64,000 nucleotides of DNA from Schistosoma mansoni (Eukaryota; Platyhelminthes; Trematoda; Strigeidida; Schistosomatidae). Numbering within the stretch: position 1 is the first letter of the stretch; the number at the start of each line of letters is the position of its first letter. Positions 1 to 11,799 of this stretch are shown piece by piece. The DNA is taken from contig NC_031497.1 of assembly GCF_000237925.1 (NCBI RefSeq), positions 22,077,249 to 22,141,248 of the forward strand, given 5' to 3'. Below the pieces are notes generated by a model. The model was not told where the DNA came from. It searched no databases and saw nothing but the letters and a program-made list of their open reading frames with translations. A program made the position numbers and the translations under genes.

Positions 1-3000
1 ACAGATATACAAAAAACGGCACTTTATATTGTAATGTATGGTTCAACTGTACGTAAAAAGAACACCACTTGATCCAACAAAACATTGAGAAGAGCAGTAG
101 ATCGATGTCACAAGAAAATCTACATAACATTAATTGGCTCAATAAGCCAAACAGGATTATGTCATCTGTGTATTCTGAGTCGATAAGTGGACCTCCTGGA
201 AGGAGATCGATCCCTGAAAATTCAGACGATGAGAACCTTATTTCCAGCAGTAGGTCTATAATGAAGTTAAACAAAAATGGGGATAGTGGACAGCCTTGAC
301 GGATACCAATTGAGGTTGTAAAATCATATGACAGTTCGGCATAAGCTCTCACTCGACTGGTAGTGTTCGAGTAAAGAGCCTTCACAAGGTTTATATACTT
401 CTGAGGTACACCTTTCAATGACAGACACTGACACAGAACCACCGGTCTACAGAGTCAAATGCTGCTTTCAAGTCAAGAAAAACTATCATTGTCGGATGCC
501 GATAAGTATGCCTGTGTTCTAAAACCTGACGAATAGTGAATATGTGGTCGATATAGCCACGACCAGGTCTGAAGCCAGTCTGATATTCTCATGTTTGGAG
601 TTCACGAGTCTTTGTTAGGCGCCCGATAATTATTGAGGCTAGTATTTTAGATGCTATGTTAGTCAGACTAATCCCTCTATGGTTATCACAGGATGATTTT
701 GGCCCCTTCTTATATATTGGGACAATCAGAGATTGTGACCAGTCGGATGGGATTACGTTCGTCTCCCAGATTTTAGCCAGAATATTAGTCAACCTAATCG
801 CTAAAACTGGACCACCGTCCTTAAAGATCTATCGAGCCAATCCATCTGGACCAGCTGCTCTTCCTAGTTTCAGATTAGCGATAGCCCTTTGAACTTCAGC
901 TAAAGTCGCGGGACCTACTTCAATGCTCCATCCAGACTGTTTGGGAATGGTGGGTAACTGTAAAGTAGCTAAACCGGCCAGCTAAACTGTTCTCTAAAGT
1001 GTTCCACCCATCGTTCTAAACGTCTGGGCTGAGAGCAGATAAGGGTTTCGTCTTTTTCCGAGATTGTTTCGCCTACACTTGACTTCTTAATTCCGGTTTC
1101 TTTTATTAGTCTGAAGAGTTGCCTGGTGTTGCCTACAGCCGTTGCCTTTTCTATCTCTTTTGCTTTCGTTGCCCACCACTGCTCACGATCGTCCCTTAGA
1201 CTTTTTGTTAACCTAGGTCTGATTTGTTTTTGCTCTTCATCGTGTTCAGAGCCTCCACGGGATGAGTTTACGAGAATCCATCAGTGAAATAGACTTAGAT
1301 CCAAAGCAAATATAAGACAACCTCCTCCTCGCTTAGTTTCTCTGTCACAACGATAGAGTCGATAGTTTTCCACGGCTGTTCGTGTCTTTCCAAGCAGCAT
1401 CTGGGTCAGTCTCGTTTACAGAACTGCCTAGATGTGAACTCAGTTGTTTCTGGAATTCGCATTTGGCTTTCTCGTCCTCCAGTTCAATCCTAATGGGTCT
1501 TCTTAGTGTACTTTTCCTGCGTCCATTGTGGCGCAGACAAATGCGCGCTCGTATTAAAGCGTGATCAGAGTCTAAACAAGTATTCCAATACGAGCGACAA
1601 TCTTCTATTGAGCCTCTCCAACGATGACTGATGACAATATGGTCTATTTGAGTCCATCGTTGGTTTGGTGCAGGTGGTCGCCATGTTAGACGATGTCTCT
1701 CTTTCTGCTTAAAATTAGTGTTTGTTAAAAATAAACGATTGTCTGAGCATAGTTGCAACAGACGATCACCATTATCGGTTCGTTGAGCCGGAATACTAAA
1801 ACACCCACCTAAATGTCTTTCTGTTTGATTTAAGCTGCCTACCTGGGCATTAAAGTCGCCCGCTACGACTACTATGTCTGAGCGCTTAGCTTTCTGAAGA
1901 AGCTCAGAGAGCTTTCTGTAAAAGTCATCTTTCACTTCATGGCTGCAGTCAGTGGGAGCGTAGGCAGAAACGACGAAAAGGCAACGATGTGTGTCCCTAT
2001 CCTTCCGAGTTCTTACGGAGCCCTTTAGCCGGACAGCACACAGGCGACTGTCAACGGGGATCCATTCTAGTAGTGCCTGTTCTGCCCTTGTACTTAGTGC
2101 TATGCCTACACCTGCAAGTCCACGAGAACTAGCCAACGGGTCGCCAGATACACGAAGGGTGTATTTCGTTGGCTCTCCATTTTGGTGAGGTGAGGTCAAA
2201 TGAATGACCACACTAGGATCCTGTATGCATGTTTCGGAGACACAGCATACATCAATCGTACGAGATTCTAGGGTTTTAGCTAAAGAGGCCTGTTGACCGA
2301 TTTGACTTAAAGTACGTACGTTGAAGGCTCCAATGTGTAGTTTGGAGCGAGGTTTTAGTAGACCTGGGACAGCGTTTCGCGCACTAGAATCGTTGGCCAT
2401 GGTGACACTTGAGGAGGAAACCGGAACAGGAAGTTTAGTGTTGAAAGTGAAGGTAGAAGGAATAGTAGGAATTGAAGAAGGAGATTGATTATGAATACAG
2501 TGGTCTTGAGTGATGTTAGAGGTATGAGGGCAGTTATCACTTCCCGGTTGCCCACACCGTGGAAAGGTTTTTCTAGGGGTACCTGAAAAAGAAGTTGGGT
2601 TAGAAGTGGTCTTAATGACCTGAGAGCGTGACCGCAGTGCCCAAGGGACAACTGCTTGAGGTCGGTCACACACGACCTTTTTGTGGGTAGTTTTTGTGTT
2701 AGCTCCGTTCTTCAAAGGACCTTACCGCCGGAGACGGATATCCGTGGGATAGGGCGAGGTATGCATTTTTAGGGTCGACCTTTTCTAACCCTACCCCTCC
2801 TTGTGGGAAGGCAGCATCGCTGTCATGCTGGTTGTCTGAAGGAAACACCTTACTGCTGTCACACCTCTGTACAGTCAGCAGTACGACTTCGCCTTCGGAC
2901 CTTGGGTTTGCTGCTTTTAGTCTCACCGCTCTTCAAACGACCTGTCTGGCATGGTAGGACCTTGAGGAACGATTGTTCCAGCCAGTATAGCTCGATTGAA

Positions 3001-3060
3001 TCATCACGATAGGCAAGCCCGACCACCACGTCAAGGTAGCAGTAACGGTCGGGAAAAGAT
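1..3060 (-). mobile_element. APE-type non-LTR retrotransposon (LINE), 3' end cut by window edge
   Basis: On the minus strand the element starts near 3060 with a GC-richer 5' leader, carries an apurinic-type endonuclease frame (about 2400 to 1345) and continues into reverse transcriptase, of which the stretch near 790-589 reads as the fingers region (IPSDWSQSLIVPIYKKG, then NHRGISLTNIASKILA). RT-like pieces in shifted frames continue to the window edge, so the RT palm and 3' tail are disturbed or missing. The endonuclease-RT order is that of RTE/CR1-type LINEs; I do not assign a named schistosome family. It sits downstream of the third BAHD1-like exon and probably occupies that gene's next intron, in the sense orientation. 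Confidence 0.9.
1345..2400 (-). CDS. LINE endonuclease domain (exonuclease-endonuclease-phosphatase fold)
   Basis: This frame encodes the target-nicking endonuclease of the LINE. Starting at the ATG at 2400, the hallmarks come in order: HIGAFNVRTL (active-site Asn), CCVSETCIQD (metal-binding Glu), FVVSAYAPTD (Tyr), VVAGDFNAQVG (Asp and Asn) and CLDSDHALI (the Ser-Asp-His end of the active site). All catalytic positions expected of the family are present. The frame stays open upstream of 2400 to about 2715, so translation could begin earlier or an ORF1-like leader may be fused. The frame ends at 1345, before the RT homology begins, so the element as it stands does not encode a continuous endonuclease-RT protein. 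Confidence 0.85.
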   Translation of the reverse strand: MANDSSARNAVPGLLKPRSKLHIGAFNVRTLSQIGQQASLAKTLESRTIDVCCVSETCIQDPSVVIHLTSPHQNGEPTKYTLRVSGDPLASSRGLAGVGIALSTRAEQALLEWIPVDSRLCAVRLKGSVRTRKDRDTHRCLFVVSAYAPTDCSHEVKDDFYRKLSELLQKAKRSDIVVVAGDFNAQVGSLNQTERHLGGCFSIPAQRTDNGDRLLQLCSDNRLFLTNTNFKQKERHRLTWRPPAPNQRWTQIDHIVISHRWRGSIEDCRSYWNTCLDSDHALIRARICLRHNGRRKSTLRRPIRIELEDEKAKCEFQKQLSSHLGSSVNETDPDAAWKDTNSRGKLSTLSL

Positions 3061-3480
3061 TTTTACCGCGCGTTCGAAGATGAGGCTATTCGGTAGAATC
3101 CATCAATAACAGATTTATTTATCTTAAACATCATCAAAACATGATGGTCGACTTTGATAGCCAATGTTATCTCAAACAGTTTGAAAAACAATTTTTAGTT
3201 GAAGAATTAATGAAACCACATGGAAATTTCAAGAAACCTTATCCTATATTCTCATGTTTGTATTTAAGTCACTTAACGGTTCACTGACTAACAGTAATAG
3301 GATGCTACCGTAAATTGACATTTCATGAACAGGTACTAAATTATCTTTATATCATACAAAATACGCTTATCTTATGAATAATTTGCTTTCAAAGTGTAAC
3401 CTAATTAACTGATTAGTTGAAAAAGTGATCACTGACTCCAACTACAATTAGTTTATATTTATTTAGAAAAATAAATTTAC

Positions 3481-3674
3481 CTGTTGACGTTTAAGCTTTG
3501 CCATATAACGATTATATGCACTAACAGGAAGTACATATGCCTTGTCTTCTATACAATCAAGTGGATTAGTGTCACGATGTCTGCTTGCATAAAGTTCATT
3601 CTTGACAAAATTGTGTGATGCGCCAGACGTATGTTCAGGACGATAGTACCATAGTAGAGACATCATTTTTGTGT
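3481..3674 (-). CDS. BAHD1-like gene, exon 3 (second half of BAH domain)
   Basis: The exon has 194 nt. The acceptor TTTTTACGTAG precedes 3674 and the donor is GTAAAT at 3480-3475. Joining to exon 2 gives NT-D-TKMMSLLWYYRPEHTSG, exactly where BAHD1 proteins read GELMMSLLWYYRPEHTQG. It continues with ELYASRHRDTNPLDCIEDKAYVLP and ends LKRQQ in phase 0, so at least one more exon must follow. Confidence 0.87.
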
Positions 3675-6600
3675 CTACGTAAAAAGATAATATTTTAGGT
3701 AAATATCATACAAAAGTAGAATAGACAAACAATCATCCAGAACACTAAAGTCTAAGAGGACGAAAAATGAAGAAAAACTGAGTCTACATAAAATCCTCAA
3801 CATAAACGTTTTTGGAGTGAATTACAAACTCACTGATTTTCAACAGTGGGATAAATGAACACCTGATGATATTATCATAACACTTGTAAACCATAGTTCA
3901 TTATCAAAAAATGCTTTAAGCATTAGAAACCAATGCCTATCAATATAATACACATGTGGTGGGAAAACGGTTAAAATATGTTGATTCTATTCGACTAAAC
4001 AAATTTAATTAGCACCCAGTTTTTTTTAAAAAAGATTTAAATGTGAAAACTCTAAACGTATTTGGTAAGTAATTTATTTTAAGTTTTGTCATTTAGAGCT
4101 GGATGATTTAGTCATGTAGCTTTCTTTGTTTTCCTAGACAACATCATTCGCACAAACTTTTTAAGTTACATGTCTTTTCCATCATTCCAATTTATCAAAA
4201 TGTTAAGAATTTACTAAAACGTTTAAGGACACGTGCCACTGATGAGTTTAATACTTTGTTATATCCAAAGATTAAGTTATGGGTAACTTACGGGAACTAT
4301 TTATAGACTGTTATCATATACATGCTTATCATATAACTGTTAAGTAACTAGATAATATATATTTATGTTCCTTTTAGGCTTTTACTGGACCCATTGACTA
4401 TTATCATAAGATTTACTATCCTAAAGTTATTCGCAATTTATTAGTAACAGTCTATCACAATCACGGTCACTGTTTGGCTTGATCTTGTATGATTGTTATT
4501 TTATTTTATGGTACGATGTGGTTTGCTTTGCTTGTATATAAACCAAGTATGTCTGAAATATATGACTCATAGAGTGGAAGCTGATATTGCTGTTCTGGGC
4601 TGAGCCGGTTAGGTTAGGCGAGAAGCCACAATCTCGGAGGACCAATAAGAATTCAGAGTTGACTCTAGGCTGCCCGTACTGGTTGATGCGCCATTGGTTT
4701 GACATAGTGTCACGACGATATAAGTCGGTGTTCTAATTGGAGATCTTATCACGTGATAATTAACAGGGCACAAAAGTCATAACACATTTAATAAATAATA
4801 TTTTCTAGAAGTGAAGTGGATTCTAAAGCTCAAACCTTAACGATCAGCTTTAGAAACACTTTGCAGTAATATCATATATGTTACCATGAATAATCGGTCT
4901 CAAAATTGAGAATGAAACATAATTTAGCTAAACCGTATCGACTATGAGATCTATGGAGATGAAATATTGGTATCACTTAACTAACCGAAACTCGATAGGT
5001 GAGTCAGAACCGCCCATAGATGCTATTTTATTTTATTTAAACACATAAATATTGGTACAAGGAAGCACCAGATACATATGCGCCGCACAAATCCCGTTCG
5101 ACTTGCGTGAGGGCTGTGATACTGCCCAGGTGTCCAAACCGAAGCAGGTGGTTTTCTTAGGGGACCACACCCGGAGCCTTCAACATAAAGGTCTGATCCA
5201 CAAGGCAGTGAAGCATCGTGAGGAGATGCAGTCCCATGGTAGCCGGTGACCAACAATTGGTTCATACGCCATTTGTTTCCTCAAGATACTGGAGCCCATG
5301 TGCATCATTGGTTTGGAATCAGGGTTTTTCAACTCCCCTAGGTGAACTTTCCGTGTTCACCAACCCGCTTAAAGCGCCGGGCATTCGCTTTTCGTCCTCT
5401 CAATTTATTAAACGGCACCCCCACCACGAGAAGGCAGTGAGTAGGACTTCCTTGGCAGAGGCTATATACTCGTGGCCATGTGAGAGCATTTCGAGAGGGA
5501 GAGCGGAGTCTCCCCACTCTCGGCCATACCAGGGCATCTTTCTTACTAGTATCGCTACTACATTATCCCTATTCCTTCGGCATTCATATCTCGTTAACTT
5601 TCATCTCGAAGTGCTACTGTGATAAACCAAATTGGGTCGACGTACACGTCTGTGTGCAAAATTTCTTTAGGAAAGCAATATCTCAAAGTCTCAACAATGT
5701 ATTTGAAAGGAACTACTCTCACTATCATAACTTTCCACACAGTTACTTTCCTAAAGAAATGCTTCATATAAAATTTAATGCTAGATACAACTATAATAAA
5801 ACACCTTACGTACTGATGATCTCATAACTTATACATTGACTATGTAAACTAAACGAATACGATAATCAGGAATAATTACGTACACATAAACCAGGTGTGA
5901 TGCTATAACTACTCACCTGTATTTTTATCATGATACAATGCAACAATTTTCGCGACATGCGGTGGATGACTTCGGCTTGGACCACTACACAATAAGACAC
6001 TGTCCTTCACACGAATCACCATACCATCTCTTCGGTGCCGGATTGCACGGTAACACTGGCAGAGCACTGGAGGTGCATCAGACTGATAAAAATAAAAGTT
6101 AGGTGGTGTTATGAATTCTCGAGAAAGAAAGGGATATGAGTTACTTATTTCAACTTCCATTTTCCCGAAACTTTTGCTAGTAGTACCTTTTGATATACTT
6201 TTATAGTTATTTGTAAAAAAATTTGCTTGATACAACAAAGCACTAAGAAATGAACCACACAGAGATAAATTAAAGTCGTAGAGGAAAAGATGAGTGGAAA
6301 CTATGCAATAAAGACAAAAATATAAAGCATTGAGGGATACATTTTAAGTGAAAAATTAAACCAGATATTTTGAATCTACATTCCTATCACTGGGTTGGAG
6401 GTATAAACTCTGATAGACTTACTCCAGCTTAGGTGCCTGGGTAATATCACTAGTCAGTAAAAGTGTGAATTAAAGCAAGGTATATAAACTGGTACTAGCA
6501 CAGTGGGTAATCCAAGCATATGAATTTCCCGACTATTTTAAATGTTGATTGTAGCCGTGAATTTCCGTCGTTCCATTAGAAGTGCATTTTGATATTATAA

Positions 6601-9600
6601 GAATATGATTTGTATACTAATTTTGATTTCCAACCGATTAAGTGTTGTCAGTCAGCTACAACGTAGGGTAGCACAGTAAACAGATTCCAGAATTTAATGG
6701 GTGATAATATTAAAAATCAGTGGAGAGTTTGAACGCTCTGTTCAACCTGCTCCTAATTTGAAACGAAGTACAAAGATAGTGGTATTTCACCATTCTACTT
6801 CAGGTGACTTTAAATAGGGTTTTAACAGGTTAGTGGACTTTCCAGAAGCTACAGGTTATCATTGTATTCCAAAAGACAATTTAGTTCAGCAAACAGAAGT
6901 AACCCTGATGACGTTAGATACGAACATTGGCATGAAAGATACACGATAGTATTCAACAATTTGAAGAAGGATGACTACATGAGTAATCCGTTTATAAACA
7001 AAACAAAATTCGACATGCTCTGTATGGCTCGTTTTGCAATGAACGTGCTTTGCACAAGCTATATGATTCGTATGAACTACAATATTATCCAATCCACGCA
7101 GCAAATTCGTCACTTACAACTACGATGTTTACCGTATGCGCTTGGATGAGAATATTATATAGTTAGTAGTACAACTAATTTTATCTTGAACATGATGAAA
7201 CTTCGTTTTCTCCCACAATTGCCCCATACTTTAATCTGCCTTTAGCAGTACCATTGCGTAAACTGTTGATAGGAATTAAATTGACTGCTTCTACTTTGTT
7301 TCCTGTTTAGTAACACATCGACACAAAGACAAGATATTGGAACACTAGCCAAACTAAGACCGACCATTTTGACAATTATTTGTGTTTGCTAAAGAATTCA
7401 ACTTAGCGAAATACCTTCAGCTACTTATTCCGGAAAAAGCAAACTCGTGGATGGTTAGAGAGACAAAATATCGAATATCAAACAAACTCCTTACAGCTAC
7501 CAAAACATGAACTTGCGAATCTCAGCACAGTTGAGAAGCTTAGTCTTTAACATGACCAAAACATATTATACAGCTTACCTGATGGAAAATATGTTGATCA
7601 AAAGAATTGCCCTCCCACACCCACGCATCTTTTTGATTATCCCGACATGTGACGGCTGGGCTTAATTTCTTCCCAGAGTTTTCAACCAAGGACTTCATCT
7701 CAAGTGAACTGCTCTCATTTAGTAAAGACCTTTCAGTTTGTGTACAAAAAGCATGTGAATTTGGGGATGGAACTATATTAATAGTTTCATTTAGGATGTC
7801 AGTAGGCGGTGTTTGGTACGGCAATACAGGGTCATTAATCTTACTATACGAATAACACGTCGAGTGGTTCTCCACATGTGGTTTGCTGTGGTAACTAGAC
7901 GTCATCTGATCCGAGCTAGAATATGCATTTGGTATGACTGTAGAGTTATTCAACATTAACTGTCCTAGACCTGTTTGAGGTAATAAGCTTGTGGATTGAT
8001 TACTTGGCAATTGAATAAGTTGTGGTTGAGTGTTTGAAATAATTTGTGCGGACGAGATCATCATAGGACATAAGAGTTCATTGTTGTTGCTAGCTGAGGC
8101 ATTGAAAGGTTGACAAGGTAGCAAGCTAGGTTGAGCCCATGATGTCGGTAAAATAACAGGTGAGATAATTCCGCAGGGAAAACTAGGTCCTATATAAGAT
8201 GCAGGGATATTGGGAAACGATTGTAAAACAAGTGGATATGCGACCTGAGGCGTAACACCAAGGTTGGGAACAACAAAAGGTGAGCCAACGTGGGGAAGAA
8301 TAACATTTGGAGGTGCACAAGCAACAAAGGATGGTGTGATACTTGAATTTGAAATACACGGTAACGTAGGATTCCAAGTATTAACGTACTGAGGCGGGAG
8401 GGAGGGATAAAGTGGATTGTACATAACTTGGTTGTGTCGCTGTTGTAATGAGGTATCATTAAAATAACAATCATATGGTTTTGGACAGGATAACACAGGA
8501 AAAGGAACTGCACTTCCTATTGATGGACGAGGGACAGGTGTGCCGAGATCTGGCAACTTAGACTGACACATAATTGGAGAGGATTCGTTCGAATGAGGCA
8601 TAACTACCACTTGATGCATGATCTGCTGAACGCCAAACGTGTCATGTCCTAGCGGTATAATTCGTTGTGAATGAAAACTTTCGATTGCAGGGTTAATTTG
8701 ACAAACGTTCTTAAACGTTGATGGTGTGGCTTCATTCGCAGGAGTACAACTTGGGGACTTGTGCGTTGTCAGTACGTTGCTTTGTTCTGGAGTTAGGGCA
8801 TCGGTAATCTCCACACAGTGAACTAAATCATCATCAACGACTGAACACATAGGCTCTGTAATAGCATCATCTGCTTCATCTGAATGAACCAAAGTTGGTG
8901 GTAATCCCAACTCAAATGATACATCCGACTTTTTTTTCCTAACATATGTTTTCCTGGGAGATTTAGAATTAAAAGCACCTATGATGGCAGTTGCGTTTAG
9001 ACTTGCCAACCGTTTACCATAAGCTTTAACAGGAGATACGTAATCAGGTCCAAGCTCACGTCTTAATGCTTTGTGAATGTCCGGACTTTTGTTCCGACAT
9101 TTTTGGATTCTCCTAAGGCCCTTAGCAGATTTTTTAACAGAGCCACATGACCTGACATTGCTTTTACTAGTCCTGGTCGAATCTCTGATAACAGAGGTTC
9201 TCGAGCATGGATTTTGAACAGAATCATCGTAACTTCTAGTGCGAGCATTCTTTCTACGTAGCTTTGCATTGATCTGATCCGTTAAATTTGTAGTAGGTCT
9301 ATCTTCAATAGTTTCTTTAAGAACTGAAGATACTAGTTTGTTTGTACGGTATGGAGATTCTCTGACGTAGATATCATAGAAAAGTCGACCATTCTGTGTA
9401 TATGTAACGAAGTTAGAAGCTCTTCTACGACCTACTAAATGCGCTGATCTATAGGTTTCAGAAGTCCGCTGACGCTTAGTACAATTGAGGATACCCTTGA
9501 CTCGACCCGACTTTTGTTTACGTTCACCTGGGTGTGGAGTTTTGGGATCTGCAGACTTTTCTAGGACGTATGTCTTCTTGAAATCAGATCTATATCCAGA

Positions 9601-9615
9601 TCCTCTGGTTTTCAT
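3481..9615 (-). CDS. BAHD1-like BAH-domain chromatin protein (3' end missing; three exons seen)
   Basis: The gene is joined from three exons, 9615-7579, 6082-5917 and 3674-3481, giving 799 codons before the sequence runs out of recognisable exons. The C-terminal 120 residues match the BAH domain of vertebrate BAHD1: IRVKDSVLLCSGP, PHVAKIVALYHD, MMSLLWYYRPEHTSG, NELYASRHRDTN and CIEDKAYVLPVSAYNRY appear in the family order. Splice phases agree at both junctions (phase 0, then phase 1). BAHD1 is known as a heterochromatin repressor whose BAH domain recognises H3K27me3; a nuclear reader or repressor role is therefore inferred. The long N-terminal exon is low-complexity and shares little beyond a KRLASLNA motif. 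The last exon(s), expected after RQQ, were not found between 3060 and 3480 and probably lie beyond the LINE, outside the window. Confidence 0.85.
3675..5024. other. Intron sequence, no further feature recognised
   Basis: This is part of the second intron of the BAHD1-like gene. A slightly GC-richer block at about 4550-4760 looks unlike the surrounding AT-rich DNA and may be an old repeat, but it has no second copy in the window. Confidence 0.4.
5025..5545 (-). repeat. (TAAA)n-tailed dispersed repeat, copy 1
   Basis: This block is about 520 bp. It is shared in near-full length with 46655-47190 and 62630-63157 and in part with 42983-43352. Read on the minus strand it begins near a CCCTGGTATGGCC-like end and finishes in an A-rich tail built on TAAA units. 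It lies in the second intron of the BAHD1-like gene, in the gene's own orientation. No pol III boxes or RT frame were found, so its class (long SINE or truncated LINE end) is open. Confidence 0.75.
5917..6082 (-). CDS. BAHD1-like gene, exon 2 (first half of BAH domain)
   Basis: The exon has 166 nt. The acceptor is a long pyrimidine tract ending in TTTTTATCAG; the donor is GTGAGT. It starts in phase 0, matching the end of exon 1, and ends in phase 1. It encodes 55 residues from SDAPPVLCQCYRAIRH through the RDGMVIRVKDSVLL strand to IVALYHDKNT. An upstream, equally good-looking acceptor at 6243 was rejected because its phase does not fit exon 1. Confidence 0.85.
6083..7578. other. First intron of BAHD1-like gene
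   Basis: The intron is 1.5 kb and AT-rich. A short plus-strand frame near 6862-7149 has no codon-level or family support. I see nothing else here. Confidence 0.6.
7579..9615 (-). CDS. BAHD1-like gene, exon 1 (679 codons)
   Basis: This single long exon starts at the ATG at 9615 (MKTRGSGYRSDF). The frame is open a little further upstream but without another ATG. It ends with CATCAG before a strong GTAAGC donor, phase 0. Residues 1-240 are highly basic (KKRK-, RRK- and KRQR-type clusters) and include KRLASLNATA near residues 201-210, followed by VRKKKSD. Residues 240-640 are rich in Pro, Ser, Asn and Gln with no predicted fold, and many short proline motifs. The overall plan, a basic then disordered N-terminus and a C-terminal BAH domain, matches BAHD1-type proteins. 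No SL trans-splice acceptor was recognised upstream. Confidence 0.8.
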
Positions 9616-9867
9616 AACGAAAACGCCAAACAACTGTCAGCTGGGACTATAACCCAATTACGCGCCCAAACGACAGTACACCAGAAAGCTAATTTTTTCA
9701 ACCAAACACTACTTTCGCTCAGTTCATAATAGTATGGCAATCATAGTGGTTAGTAGTTTTGTTGATGTGAGTTTTATTATTACTGACCCCAGTTAATACG
9801 ATTAAGAGGTCGGCTGTCACTACATGAGCTCTTAACCATTACATGATGATTTCCAGTACACAAGTAG

Positions 9868-10980
9868 AGTCAAATGGTTCAAATGGTTCAAATGGTTGTG
9901 GACGGAATAGAAGAAGCTTTCGCTTAACGGGCTCCCGTGTCTAGTAACAGTGGATTACCAATACTTCCAGGCAAGAACCTAGGTACATTAACGATAATAG
10001 AGGAAAAAAGAATGTGGTAAATCAAAATAATATGTTATCTTTAGTCCTTAAGAATAAGTCAAGTTTCCTCTTCAAGGACTCCTGGGAAGTCGCTTGGACT
10101 AGCTCAGTCAGCAGCGAATTCCAGCATTTGACAAATCTTAAGGAGTAGAAGTTGTGTCTGCAGTCTGTTCTGCTATGTTGGGCCTCCAGTTTCTGGGTGT
10201 TACCTCTTAGGTTAGTGTTGTGACTAAGCTTAAGAAGATGTATAAGGGGATGACCAGAAGTATTAAGGATACTGTAAGTCATAAGAAGGTCACCTCTAAG
10301 ACGCCTGTACTCTAACGGGTAAAGGTTAAGTGATTGGAGGTGCTCTTCATAAGGTTTGAATTTGAGCCCCCGAACTGACTTCGTGGCTCGACGTTGGTTA
10401 CGTTCCAGAGTGTCCTTATCCTTTTGGAGGGCGGGAGGAAATAATATGTTTCCGTACCATAAATAGAGACGAATAAAACTGTTGAAGATTATGTGGAAGG
10501 TTCTACCGTCAAACTGGCCAAAATGCGCTTCAATGTTACCAGTGCAAGGTTTGCTTGAGAGGCGTTTTTGTCACAGTTCGCGTACGACTTCAGGTCGCAG
10601 GCTGCCAACACTCCTAAATCTTTTTCAACTTGGGAAGCTTCTAGAGAGGAGTTTCCTAAGTTGTAACTATAGTCTGCAACATGTCGCAGATGGACTACTT
10701 TGCACTTTGAAGTGTTGAAGGTAATTCCGTTGTCGTCTGCCCAACTTTGAAGTCGAGTCAGATCCTCCTGAAGTGCTAGTGTATCCTTATGGTTACGTAT
10801 CTCTCTCCAAAGTTTCACATCATCAACAAAAAGCAATAAGTCAGATGAAACTTGTTGAGGAAGATCGTTAATGTAAATCAAGAAGAGAAGAGGTCCTAGT
10901 ATTGAGCCCTGGGGACCCCACTAGGACATTCCATAGTCTGAGAGAGTCGGCAAAATATTATTGGGCTCTTGTTAAACCAT
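9868..10980 (-). mobile_element. CR1-type LINE 3' end, copy 1
   Basis: This fragment encodes the RT C-terminal half on the minus strand: YINDLPQQVSSDLLLFVDDVKLWREI (the xxDD catalytic motif as FVDD), LTRLQSWADDNGITFNTSKC and LEASQVEKDLGVLAACDLKS. A thumb region follows (EYRRLRGDLLMTYSIL, shifted), then a 3' UTR. The 3' end at 9868-9900 carries three tandem 9-mers (TCAAATGGT on the plus strand), like the short tandem 3' ends typical of CR1 LINEs. The same 3' UTR recurs at 51187-51310. It is 5'-truncated near 10980. Confidence 0.85.
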
Positions 10981-10984
10981 CCAG

Positions 10985-11535
10985 CTGACTGGGCCGTTTA
11001 TACTTAAGGTGACAGATCACTGATGGTCTGCCAAAAATCATCAGGATCGGGATGACTAATCCAAATTAAACACTTTACACACACGCATAATATGGTATGG
11101 AGTTAATTAAATCTTCAAAATGAGTAGTTCCCTGTTGCTGGAGACACTACACCTGGAGGCGTGGAGCCAGATATCCTCTTGAGCTCCCTACTGGTTATGT
11201 CGTGCTATGAATCCCCATAACAACCAGTCAGGTTACATCGTACACTTCCTGACACATTGACTACCTTCCAAATACGCCTTCGAACTCCTTCGTTCCTGAC
11301 CTTTAGTTTTACTGACTTTGGGATCTTTAATCACAAGAGTGTTATAGACAACAACATTTTCAAACCCAGAATATATGACACTTCTTTAGAAGCATGGTTA
11401 CATTCTATCTTCCCGATCTCTCCTCACTAATACATTTCTCCAATTACATCATGTTTGTTCTATAATGTCATCAAAGTTATCACAGTATCTGGATACCACG
11501 AAAGGTTTATCCATGTTAGATACTAACCGCAAAAT
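10985..11535. other. No feature recognised
   Basis: This is AT-rich sequence between a CR1 fragment and a SINE. It contains no open frame of note and no second copy in the window. Confidence 0.5.
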
Positions 11536-11539
11536 GTGG

Positions 11540-11748
11540 CTTTTAATTAGTATATTCACAGTTGAAATCATGAGTCAGCTGAAGCTAGACCACCATCGAA
11601 AACCTGGAAGCACTGGACGGCCATTTCGTCCTATTATGGGACTCCTCAGCAGTGCGCATCCACGATCCCGCACTCGCGAGATTCGAACCCAGGACCTACG
11701 AGTCTCGAGCCAGAGCCCTTAACCGATAGACCACTGAGCCGGCAGTCA
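11540..11748 (-). mobile_element. tRNA-derived SINE with hammerhead ribozyme (Sm-alpha-like), copy A
   Basis: On the minus strand a tRNA-like head has an A-box-like CGGCTCAGTGG (11741-11731) and a B box GGGTTCGAATCTC (11690-11678). It is followed by a hammerhead core at 11655-11610 and a 3' part ending near GACTCATGATTTCAACTGTG. Pol III boxes plus a hammerhead define schistosome Sm-alpha SINEs. Confidence 0.88.
11610..11655 (-). ncRNA. Hammerhead ribozyme in SINE copy A
   Basis: The core reads CTGAGGA - stem II - GAAA. Stem I is GCACTG/CAGTGC (six perfect pairs), stem II is GTCC/GGAC with a 7-nt loop, and stem III is ATGG/CCGT (one U-G wobble) with almost no loop. The cleavage triplet is GTC. 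All invariant core bases (CUGANGA and GAA) are kept. Self-cleavage would cut the SINE transcript; activity is inferred, not shown. Confidence 0.85.
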
Positions 11749-11799
11749 ACGGTGTTAATGTCTAACTTCAACCAATCCACGATTAGAACGACCGTTCAC

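Noticed and set aside
5813-5820. CTGATGA at 5813 and at about 24380 as further hammerhead cores
   Set aside because: No GAAA at the right distance and no stem pairing on either side.
6083-6242. Longer version of BAHD1-like exon 2 starting at the acceptor near 6243
   Set aside because: Its phase does not match the end of exon 1, whereas the acceptor at 6083 does and gives the family alignment.
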